A DNA stretch of 6,198 nucleotides from Bacteroidales bacterium (lineage in GTDB: Bacteria > Bacteroidota > Bacteroidia > Bacteroidales > UBA932): positions 1 to 6,198 of the forward strand of contig JABUTP010000065.1 in the NCBI GenBank assembly GCA_021443625.1, in the 5' to 3' direction. A program made the position numbers and the translations under genes. Position 1 is the stretch's first letter. Each line of letters opens with the position of its first letter. Shown piece after piece: positions 1-6,198 of the stretch. The notes below the pieces were generated by a model. That model was not told the DNA's origin. It made no database searches and was given only the letters and a program-made list of their open reading frames with translations.

Positions 1-1523
1 GCAGCAGCAGCGGCCTTCTTCTCGGGCTTCATCTGGGGGAAGAAGAGCACGTCCTGAATGGTCTGGGAATTGGTCATGAACATTGTCAGACGGTCTATAC
101 CCATTCCGAGTCCCGATGTGGGAGGCATTCCGAATTCGAGGGCACGGACGAAGTCCATATCGATATACATCGCCTCGTCATCGCCCTTGGCCTTGAGGCG
201 GGCCTGGTCTTCGAAACGCTCCAGCTGGTCGATAGGGTCGTTCAGTTCGCTGTAGGCGTTGGCCAGTTCCTTACCGTTCACAAAAAGTTCGAAACGCTCG
301 GTCAGGCGGGGATTCTCGCGATGGCGCTTGGTAAGGGGGGACATCTCCACCGGATAGTCGGTGATGAAGGTGGGCTGGATGAGATTCTTCTCGCAGTACT
401 CGCCGAAGAGGGCATCCACCAGTTTGCCGTAGCCGAACGAAGGCTCGATGGGGACATTCTTCTCCACGCAAACCTTGCGCAGCTCCTCCTCGCTCATACC
501 GCTTACATCGACTCCCGCATATTCCTTGATGGCTTCCAGAATGGGAAGACGGCGGTAAGGGGCCTTGAACTCTATTTCGTTGCCCCACACGTCGAACCTG
601 GTGCATCCGTTGGTGGCAATGGCTATCTTCTCCAGCATCTCCTCCACGAACTTCATCATCCAGTTGTAATCCTTGTAGGCCACGTAGATTTCCATACAGG
701 TGAACTCCGGATTGTGGGTCTTGTCCATCCCTTCGTTGCGGAAATCCTTGGCGAACTCATACACTCCGCTGAATCCGCCCACGATGAGTCTCTTGAGATA
801 GAGTTCGTTGGCAATGCGGAGATAGAGGGGGATGTCCAGCGCATTGTGGTGGGTGACAAAGGGACGTGCAGTGGCGCCACCGGGAATCGACTGCAGGATG
901 GGGGTCTCCACTTCGAGACAGCCGTGGGCATTGAAATACTCCCTCATCGTGCTCACAATCTTTGCCCTCTTGACAAAGGTTTCGCGCACCTCCGGATTGA
1001 CTATAAGATCCACATACCTCATACGGTAGCGCAGCTCGGGGTCGCTGAAGGCGTCATAGACCTCACCGTCCTTCTCCTTGACAATGGGAAGTACGCGGAG
1101 CGATTTGCTGAGCACGGTAAGAGTATGGGCGTGGATTGAAAGCTGGCCCGTCTGGGTTATGAAGGCATAACCCTTGATGCCGATGATGTCCCCGATATCG
1201 AGAAGTTTCTTGAAGACCGTGTTGTACAAAGTCTTGTCCTCTCCGGGGCAAATCTCGTCGCGCTTGACATACACCTGTATGCGGCCCGTCTCATCCTGCA
1301 GTTCGATGAACGAAGCCGCCCCCATGATGCGCCGGCTCATAAGGCGTCCGGCTATGGATACGTCACTGAAATTGTGGATATTGTCGTCGTACTCCGCCTT
1401 GATCTGGGCGGAAGTGGCATTTATTTCGTATTCTGCTGCGGGATAAGGTTCTATCCCCAGTTCCCTGAGTTTGGCCAAGGCGTCGCGCCGGTTCTGCTCC
1501 TGTTCGTTGAGTGTTATTTCCAT
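1..1523 (-). CDS. lysS: Lysyl-tRNA synthetase, class II (3' end truncated by window edge)
   Basis: Charges tRNA-Lys with lysine in the cytoplasm using ATP. The window holds the first 507 codons; the frame runs off the left edge without a stop. Seen: an N-terminal helical segment ([20 protein letters not shown]), an OB-fold anticodon-binding domain at about residues 53-155 (begins [14 protein letters not shown]), then the class II catalytic core. Motif 1 ends at EVETP (204-208), motif 2 carries FRNEG (261-265) followed by HNPEF (270-274), the lysine-pocket block [11 protein letters not shown] lies at 419-429, and motif 3 is GLGMGIDRL (471-479). The visible end reads [10 protein letters not shown] plus alanines; from memory, Bacteroides LysRS proteins are about 575 residues with an extra C-terminal segment, so roughly 70 residues may be missing. 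The ATG at 1523 is the only reasonable start because an in-frame TAA (1533-1535) lies just upstream, and the N-terminus matches the family. No Shine-Dalgarno is seen; the leader before ATG is A-rich. Divergent from recJ. No frameshift or missing key residue was found. Confidence 0.97.
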   Translation of the reverse strand, partial: MEITLNEQEQNRRDALAKLRELGIEPYPAAEYEINATSAQIKAEYDDNIHNFSDVSIAGRLMSRRIMGAASFIELQDETGRIQVYVKRDEICPGEDKTLYNTVFKKLLDIGDIIGIKGYAFITQTGQLSIHAHTLTVLSKSLRVLPIVKEKDGEVYDAFSDPELRYRMRYVDLIVNPEVRETFVKRAKIVSTMREYFNAHGCLEVETPILQSIPGGATARPFVTHHNALDIPLYLRIANELYLKRLIVGGFSGVYEFAKDFRNEGMDKTHNPEFTCMEIYVAYKDYNWMMKFVEEMLEKIAIATNGCTRFDVWGNEIEFKAPYRRLPILEAIKEYAGVDVSGMSEEELRKVCVEKNVPIEPSFGYGKLVDALFGEYCEKNLIQPTFITDYPVEMSPLTKRHRENPRLTERFELFVNGKELANAYSELNDPIDQLERFEDQARLKAKGDDEAMYIDMDFVRALEFGMPPTSGLGMGIDRLTMFMTNSQTIQDVLFFPQMKPEKKAAAA

Positions 1524-1532
1524 TGTTCTTGA

Positions 1533-1577
1533 TTAGTTTCGATTCCGTAAAAATGCATCTCTCTCCCCAAGTTCCAT
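1533..1577 (-). other. Possible 14-codon upstream ORF in the lysS leader
   Basis: On the minus strand an ATG at 1577 opens a 14-codon frame (MELGERDAFLRNRN) that ends in TAA at 1533-1535. Nine bases separate this stop from the lysS ATG, and both are in the same frame. Its ATG lies about 9 bases after the end of the predicted lysS -7 element, so it would sit at or very near the 5' end of the transcript. It has three arginine codons but no lysine codon, so a lysine-sensing attenuator peptide is not indicated. It may be chance; translation is not shown by the sequence. Confidence 0.2.
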
Positions 1578-1580
1578 ACA

Positions 1581-1610
1581 AATGCCAAAAATAATGAATT
1601 TTTTGGCATT
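1581..1610. repeat. Perfect 11-bp inverted repeat between lysS and recJ
   Basis: AATGCCAAAAA (1581-1591) and its exact reverse complement TTTTTGGCATT (1600-1610) flank an 8-base centre, TAATGAAT. The left arm overlaps the lysS -7 candidate and the right arm contains the recJ -33 TTTG (1602-1605). This placement suits a dimeric regulator site acting on both promoters, but it could also arise because both promoters need TTTG-like words on opposite strands. It is unlikely to be a terminator: it lies upstream of both genes, not after either one. Confidence 0.7.
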
Positions 1611-1616
1611 AATAAA
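1586..1616 (-). promoter_or_regulatory. Candidate lysS promoter, Bacteroidales type
   Basis: Read on the minus strand, 1593 to 1586 is TATTTTTG, an exact match to the Bacteroidales -7 consensus TAnnTTTG. A TTTA at 1616-1613, three of four matches to the -33 TTTG element, lies 19 bases upstream, within the usual spacing. Transcription would start near 1579-1582, leaving a leader of roughly 55-60 bases before the lysS ATG. The -7 element overlaps the left arm of the inverted repeat at 1581-1610. Inferred from consensus only; the region is AT-rich, so partial matches are easy to obtain. Confidence 0.5.
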
Positions 1617-1633
1617 ATAAAAGGATACCTTTG
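1602..1633 (+). promoter_or_regulatory. Candidate recJ promoter, Bacteroidales type
   Basis: TTTG at 1602-1605 and TACCTTTG at 1626-1633 match the Bacteroidales -33 and -7 consensus elements (TTTG and TAnnTTTG) exactly, with a 20-base spacer, inside the known 19-21 range. Transcription would start about 4-7 bases after 1633, that is around 1637-1640, directly at the recJ ATG (1641). The -33 element lies in the right arm of the inverted repeat at 1581-1610 and faces the lysS promoter, so one polymerase would probably block the other. The start site is inferred. Confidence 0.6.
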
Positions 1634-1640
1634 GCAGGAT

Positions 1641-3386
1641 ATGACACCGATAGTAAATAAAAAATGGATAGTGAAGGAGTCGGGTAATCCCGTCCTCGTG
1701 CGTCAGCTCGCTCAGGAGTTGGGCATCGACCCCGTTCTGTCCAATCTGTTGGTGCAAAGGGGCATCAAATCCTACGATGAGGCCCGGGAGTTTTTCAGGC
1801 CCGATCTGGGAATGCTCCACGACCCGTTCCTGATGGTCGATATGCAGAAGGCGGTCGATCGCATCGACAAGGCGGTGTCGTCGGGCGAGAAGATTCTCAT
1901 CTACGGCGATTACGACGTGGACGGCACAACCGCGGTGGCGCTGATGTACATTTTCCTGAAATCGGTCATCTCCACCGACCGCCTCCACTACTACATTCCC
2001 GACCGCTATGACGAAGGATACGGCCTTTCCTACAAGGGCATCGACTTTGCCCACGCAAACGGCTGCGCCCTCATCATAACCCTCGACTGCGGCATCAAGG
2101 CCATCGAGAAGGTGAAATACGCCGCCTCGCTGGGCATAGACGTGATAATCTGCGACCACCACCTCCCCGACAGCGAGCTGCCCGCCGCCTGTGCAGTCCT
2201 CGACCCCAAGCGCGAGGACAACACCTACCCCTACGACGACCTTTCGGGGTGCGGAGTCGGGTTCAAACTGGCTCAGGCATACGCCCAGACCCACGGCATA
2301 CACAAGGACAAAGTGCTGGAGCTGCTGGACCTGCTGGTGGTGAGTATCGCATCGGATCTGGTTTCGGTCACCGGAGAGAACCGCGTCCTTGCCTATTTCG
2401 GACTCAAACAACTCAACAGCAAACCACGCAAGGGACTTGAATCCATCATAAAGCTCTCCGGACTGGACAAGCATCTGATTACCATCGATGAGATTGTGTT
2501 CAAGATAGGCCCCCGCATCAACGCTGCGGGCCGTATGGAATCGGGACGCACCGCCGTGGATCTGCTGGTGTCGGGCGACGACGAGAGCGCCCGCAAAATC
2601 GGGGACGAGATAAATGTCCACAACAACGAGCGCAAGAGCATCGACCGCGAGATTACCATCGAGGCCATAGAGATGGTGCGCAACGAGGACGCATTTGCCG
2701 GAAGGAAATCCACTGTGGTGTATAACCCCAACTGGCACAAAGGGGTTGTCGGCATTGTGGCCTCCCGTCTGGTGGAGGCGTTCTACCGCCCCACGATAGT
2801 CCTTACAAAGAGCGGCGGTTTCATTGCAGGTTCCGCACGTTCGGTTGCCGGATTCGACCTCTACGAGGCCATCGAGTCTTGTTCCGACCTTCTGGAGAAC
2901 TTCGGCGGGCATATGTATGCGGCCGGCCTCACCATGAAAGAAGAGAACTTCGAGGAGTTCTCCCGCCGTTTCGAGGAGCACGTCGCCAGCAAGATAAACG
3001 ACGAGACGCTGACCCCCATAGTCAACATCGACTCTTATCTCGACTTCAAGCAGATAACGCCCAAGTTCTTCCGTATCCTGAAGCAATTCCAGCCTTTCGG
3101 CCCCGGCAACCAGTCGCCGGTTTTCCTTTCGGAAAACGTCTATGACAACGGCAACGGCCGGTGCGTGGGCTCCGACAACGGCCATCTCAAGCTGGAACTG
3201 ATACAGGACGACAGCGCCTATCTGCCCATCTCGGCCATCGCCTTCAACAAGTCGGACCACTTTGAGCATCTGCACGCCGGCAATCCCGTGGATATCTGCT
3301 ACTCCATTGCCGAGAACTACTACCGCGGTCTTGCCAACATCCAGCTGCGCATCAAGGACATAAAAGACCGCGACGACCTGTTTTAG
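1641..3386 (+). CDS. recJ: Single-stranded-DNA-specific 5'-3' exonuclease RecJ
   Basis: Cytoplasmic metal-dependent nuclease of the DHH family that degrades single-stranded DNA 5' to 3' in RecF-type recombination, base excision and mismatch repair. The product is 581 residues, close to the usual 565-580 for the family. Visible in order: DHH domain with motif I YGDYDVDG (88-95), DCG (149-151), CDHH (171-174), LDP (187-189) and SIASDLVSV (235-243); the linker block GPRINAAGRM (290-299); the DHHA1 domain with HKG (366-368), SARS (398-401) and FGGH (421-424); and a C-terminal OB-fold region from about 455 containing QPFGPGN (484-490). All expected metal-ligand Asp and His motifs are intact, so the enzyme should be active. 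The ATG at 1641 is the first in frame, and Trp-9 sits where RecJ homologues of this group begin to align; no Shine-Dalgarno is present. The gene contains no TTA, CTA or TCA codon, which leaves its opposite strand fully open. It diverges from lysS and converges on parC. Confidence 0.97.
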   Translation: MTPIVNKKWIVKESGNPVLVRQLAQELGIDPVLSNLLVQRGIKSYDEAREFFRPDLGMLHDPFLMVDMQKAVDRIDKAVSSGEKILIYGDYDVDGTTAVALMYIFLKSVISTDRLHYYIPDRYDEGYGLSYKGIDFAHANGCALIITLDCGIKAIEKVKYAASLGIDVIICDHHLPDSELPAACAVLDPKREDNTYPYDDLSGCGVGFKLAQAYAQTHGIHKDKVLELLDLLVVSIASDLVSVTGENRVLAYFGLKQLNSKPRKGLESIIKLSGLDKHLITIDEIVFKIGPRINAAGRMESGRTAVDLLVSGDDESARKIGDEINVHNNERKSIDREITIEAIEMVRNEDAFAGRKSTVVYNPNWHKGVVGIVASRLVEAFYRPTIVLTKSGGFIAGSARSVAGFDLYEAIESCSDLLENFGGHMYAAGLTMKEENFEEFSRRFEEHVASKINDETLTPIVNIDSYLDFKQITPKFFRILKQFQPFGPGNQSPVFLSENVYDNGNGRCVGSDNGHLKLELIQDDSAYLPISAIAFNKSDHFEHLHAGNPVDICYSIAENYYRGLANIQLRIKDIKDRDDLF

Positions 3387-3428
3387 GCCGCCGCAGGTGC
3401 TTGTTTTCAATAGTTTTCCTTTCCCTGT

Positions 3429-6164
3429 TTAGAAGAGTGTCAGTTCAATGGGGCCGTCATCGGGGCCATCGCCGTTTTTGCGATGTTCGGAAAGGGATTG
3501 CAGAGTGTCCACCGATGAGGTCAGCGTATCTTCGGGATTGAGTTCCAGCGTGATTTCGGGGGTATCCTCCTCCACGGGTTCCGTTTCGGGTTCGTCTTCC
3601 ACAACGAATTCCGGCTCGGGCAGCGGTTCGATGAACACCGCTTTGGCCACCTCATACTGGCTGATGCGTTTCCCTTTGGCCTTGAACCCTTTCTTGCCGA
3701 TAAATTCAGCCACATCTATGATTTCGTCGGGACGGCTGTCCTGTTTCCCTTTGAAAGTGACCTGCAATTGCGGATAGGTGTCACAGCAGATGTCCAGCAG
3801 TTTTGATCCTGGGGTTTCGGAGATGAAACATTGCTCCACATTCTCGCTCGGCACGAAGCTGAAACGCTTGAGATAGTGGTATTTCACCCCTTTGTCGTAA
3901 TAGGCCACCGAAAAGGTGAGAGTTTCGTCGAGTTTCTCGATGCGCAGGATATCTCCCTGATAGCGGTTGCTGAGGTCGAACGAAGTGGTGTAGAAATTAC
4001 CGTTCCTGAGCACCACCAGAATCTGGTCTCCCGACTGGAATTCCCCGAGATAGAGTCCCCGGCCGGCATCGTTGAGCCGCTGGATATCCTCGTCAAACCA
4101 AATCTGCTTGCCCCCGATGGTGGAGACGCCGTGCGACTTGAGCTGGATTTTGAGAATGGGATTGCGCGACAGGAGGTTCCCGCGGCTGTCCCTTCCTTTT
4201 ACGGCGAGGGTGGCGAAATCATACACGTCCTGCAGTTTCTTGATTTTGGGACGGTTGCGGTAGTAAATCTTTATGGATTCGGCCTCGCCGTTGCCGTTGG
4301 CGGTAAACCATTCCACACGGCTCCCCTCGGTCCCCTGGGTCAGGTTATACATTTTGTTGCGGGTAATGCCCTTGATGGCAAACCTCTTGGCAAAATATGC
4401 CCCCGCCTTTCCGTCACGGTAGATGGCGTTGTATATGGTGCGGTTGTCTCCTTTCTTGAACACCGCCACGTGAATTATATCCTTGCCTATGAAGGTTTTG
4501 TCCTTGACGTTGGTAACGATGTAATCGCCGTTTTTCATAAAAGCGATGATGTCGTCGATATCGGAGCAGTCGCAGATGAATTCGGGATTGTCCAGTTTCT
4601 TGGGGTCGGTACCCACGAATCCTTCAGCCTTGTCGGCATAAAGTTTGGCATTGGCCACAACCACTTTCTGGGCCTGGATGCTTTCGAACTCCTCGAGGCG
4701 GGTGTGTCTGGGATACTTGGCGCCGTATTTCTTCTTGAGTGTCTTGAAATGGGCGATGGTATATTCTATGAGGTGTTCCAGGTTGTAGTTGACCTGCTCT
4801 ATTTCGGCCTCGATGCCCCGCAGTTTCTCCTCCGCCGCCTTGATGTCAAACTTGGAAATCTTGCGGACCGGCTTCTCAACCAGTCTCAGAATGTCGTCTT
4901 CGGTTATCTCCCGCTTTACCAGATGCTGGTATTTCTTCATCTCGGCGGTGACATCGGCAATCTGGTCCTCCCAGGTGCGGGCATCGTTCTCCAGGGTGCG
5001 ATAGACTTTCATTTCGAAGAAAATCTTCTCGAGGGAGAGGCGGTGCCAGCTGTCGTGCAGCTCGTCCAGAACCACTTTCAGTTCCTGCTCGAACAGGTCG
5101 CGGGTGTGGAATGCGCTGTATTTGAGAATCTCCTCCACACTCATGAACTCGGGGCGGCCGTCTTTGATGACCACCGCACTGGGGGAGATTGACGCGGAGC
5201 ATTTCGTGCAGACGTAAAGCGCGTCTATTGTCTTGTCGGGCGAGATGTCAGGAGCGAGCTGAATGACGATTTCGACCTTTTCGGCGGTAAAATCGTCCAC
5301 CTTCTTAATCTTTATCTTACCCTGGTCATTGGCGGCGATGATGCTTGCAATGACGCTGCCGGTGGTTTCTCCGTAAGGGATATCCTCAATCACCAGAGTC
5401 CGTTTGTCCCGCTTGGTGATGGTGGAGCGGACCTTTATCTTGCCGCCGCGCATGCCTCCGTTGTATTTGGAGCAGTCGGCGATGCCGCCCGTCTGGAAGT
5501 CGGGATACAGCGTAACCTCCTTGCCCTGCAGCACCGCTATGGAGGCATCTATGAGTTCGTTGAAGTTGTGGGGCAGAATCTCTATCTTGAGTCCCACACC
5601 GATACCTTTGGTTCCCTGCGCCAGCAGGAGCGGGAACTTGACGGGGAAGCAGACCGGCTCGAGATTGGCACGGTCGTAGGTGTGTTCCCACTGGGTAATC
5701 TTGGGGTTATATACCACATCCAAGGCAAACGGACTCAGTTTGGCCTCGATATATCGCATAGCCGCCGCCTTGTCCCCTGTGAGGATGTTGCCCCAGTTGC
5801 CCTGCCCGTCTATGAGCAGGTCTTTCTGCTGGATGGAAACCAGCGCATCGTAGATGGAAGCGTCGCCGTGCGGGTGGAACTTCATCGTGTCTCCCACAAT
5901 ACCGGCCACCTTGTGGTAACGTCCGTCCTCGTTGAGTTTGAGGGTATGGAGGATACGGCGCTGAACCGGCTTGAAACCGTCTTCGATGTAGGGCACGGCC
6001 CTGTCCAGCATGACATACGAGGCATAATCCAGGAACCAGTCCTTGAACATGCCGGGCAGTTTGTATTTGTTTTCCCCCGCGGTTATCACCCTCTCGAACT
6101 TGTCCCCCTTGCTCCGGCCGCCTCGTGAGGGCGCAACTGCCTCCGCGCCGTCGGTCTCCGGCAT
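3429..6164 (-). CDS. parC: DNA topoisomerase IV-type subunit A (type IIA topoisomerase; start may lie further upstream)
   Basis: Breakage-reunion subunit of a type IIA topoisomerase, working with a B-subunit ATPase (not in this window) to pass one DNA duplex through another. From the ATG at 6164 the product is 911 residues. Visible: GMFKDWFLDYASYVMLDRAVP (38 onward, shown in part), DGFKPVQRR (62-70), quinolone-region HPHGDASIYD (97-106), catalytic Arg137-Tyr138 in AAAMRYIEAKLS, GLKIEILPHNFNEL (191-204), a long charged tower/coiled-coil region at about 380-480, a C-terminal beta-pinwheel at about 495-840, and an acidic low-complexity tail from about 846 to the end. No GyrA box (QRRGGKG-like) is present in the C-terminal domain, and the ILPHNFNEL block resembles the second, ParC-type A subunit of Bacteroides; hence parC rather than gyrA, although annotations in this phylum often say gyrase/topoisomerase IV subunit A. 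The frame is open from 6165 to the right edge and reads as plausible acidic protein, so the start is uncertain. Confidence 0.93.
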   Translation of the reverse strand: MPETDGAEAVAPSRGGRSKGDKFERVITAGENKYKLPGMFKDWFLDYASYVMLDRAVPYIEDGFKPVQRRILHTLKLNEDGRYHKVAGIVGDTMKFHPHGDASIYDALVSIQQKDLLIDGQGNWGNILTGDKAAAMRYIEAKLSPFALDVVYNPKITQWEHTYDRANLEPVCFPVKFPLLLAQGTKGIGVGLKIEILPHNFNELIDASIAVLQGKEVTLYPDFQTGGIADCSKYNGGMRGGKIKVRSTITKRDKRTLVIEDIPYGETTGSVIASIIAANDQGKIKIKKVDDFTAEKVEIVIQLAPDISPDKTIDALYVCTKCSASISPSAVVIKDGRPEFMSVEEILKYSAFHTRDLFEQELKVVLDELHDSWHRLSLEKIFFEMKVYRTLENDARTWEDQIADVTAEMKKYQHLVKREITEDDILRLVEKPVRKISKFDIKAAEEKLRGIEAEIEQVNYNLEHLIEYTIAHFKTLKKKYGAKYPRHTRLEEFESIQAQKVVVANAKLYADKAEGFVGTDPKKLDNPEFICDCSDIDDIIAFMKNGDYIVTNVKDKTFIGKDIIHVAVFKKGDNRTIYNAIYRDGKAGAYFAKRFAIKGITRNKMYNLTQGTEGSRVEWFTANGNGEAESIKIYYRNRPKIKKLQDVYDFATLAVKGRDSRGNLLSRNPILKIQLKSHGVSTIGGKQIWFDEDIQRLNDAGRGLYLGEFQSGDQILVVLRNGNFYTTSFDLSNRYQGDILRIEKLDETLTFSVAYYDKGVKYHYLKRFSFVPSENVEQCFISETPGSKLLDICCDTYPQLQVTFKGKQDSRPDEIIDVAEFIGKKGFKAKGKRISQYEVAKAVFIEPLPEPEFVVEDEPETEPVEEDTPEITLELNPEDTLTSSVDTLQSLSEHRKNGDGPDDGPIELTLF

Positions 6165-6198
6165 TCCGCCCGCCTCTCCGCTCTCCTCTGCGGGCAGG

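Noticed and set aside
1..17. GCA/GCC-rich run at the left edge as a possible repeat or frameshift-prone tract
   Set aside because: It is in frame with lysS and encodes a short alanine run after the PEKK sequence; too short to call a repeat, and the frame is undisturbed.
321..1139. 272-codon plus-strand frame opposite lysS
   Set aside because: Lies wholly inside lysS, whose class II motifs on the minus strand are intact; the translation matches no family I recognise.
1581..1610. Inverted repeat followed by A/T-rich sequence as an intrinsic terminator
   Set aside because: It lies upstream of both divergent genes and no transcript is expected to end there; overlap with promoter elements explains its position better.
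1533..3410. 625-codon open frame on the minus strand opposite recJ
   Set aside because: It runs in exact codon register antisense to recJ, whose motifs are complete. It is open because recJ uses no TTA, CTA or TCA codons, as expected with GC-rich third positions. The translation shows no recognisable domain.
3831..5192. 453-codon plus-strand frame opposite the topoisomerase gene
   Set aside because: A shadow of the well-supported minus-strand gene; hydrophobic, Val/Gly/His-rich, with no family motif and no promoter or AT-rich leader at its start.
5568..6128. 186-codon plus-strand frame opposite the 5' part of the topoisomerase gene
   Set aside because: Antisense to the catalytic core of the topoisomerase, including the active-site tyrosine region; no independent coding evidence.
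3429..6164. Assignment as gyrA (gyrase A subunit)
   Set aside because: No GyrA-box-like motif is found in the C-terminal domain, and the ILPHNFNEL and HPHGDASI blocks fit the ParC-type A subunit of Bacteroidales; some uncertainty in naming remains.

Overview
The window looks like ordinary chromosomal core sequence from a member of the Bacteroidales (Bacteroidota) with a fairly GC-rich genome. Three things point there. The protein family signatures are of Bacteroidales type: the lysyl-tRNA synthetase N-terminus and its HNPEFTCME block, and a topoisomerase A subunit with the GLxxxILPHNFNEL block. Promoter-like elements match the Bacteroidales sigma-factor consensus TTTG-N19-21-TAnnTTTG. No Shine-Dalgarno sequences are visible before the starts. 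I cannot fix genus or family; no 16S or other marker is present.

Layout from left to right: lysS (class II lysyl-tRNA synthetase, minus strand, 3' end cut off by the left edge) occupies 1-1523. A 117-bp AT-rich divergent intergenic region (1524-1640) holds overlapping promoter candidates for both flanking genes, a perfect inverted repeat, and a 14-codon upstream reading frame ahead of lysS. recJ (single-strand-specific 5'-3' exonuclease, plus strand) spans 1641-3386. After a 42-bp convergent gap with no recognisable terminator comes a topoisomerase IV-type A subunit (parC-like, minus strand) at 3429-6164, whose reading frame stays open to the right edge, so its true start may lie outside the window.

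The three genes are housekeeping functions: translation, DNA repair/recombination and chromosome decatenation. They do not form one operon: lysS and recJ are divergent, recJ and parC are convergent. No RNA genes, mobile elements, CRISPR arrays, large repeats or signs of horizontal transfer were seen, and I find no undescribed multi-gene system. The most distinctive part is the compact lysS/recJ intergenic region, where the two promoter candidates share an inverted repeat and recJ may be transcribed with almost no leader.
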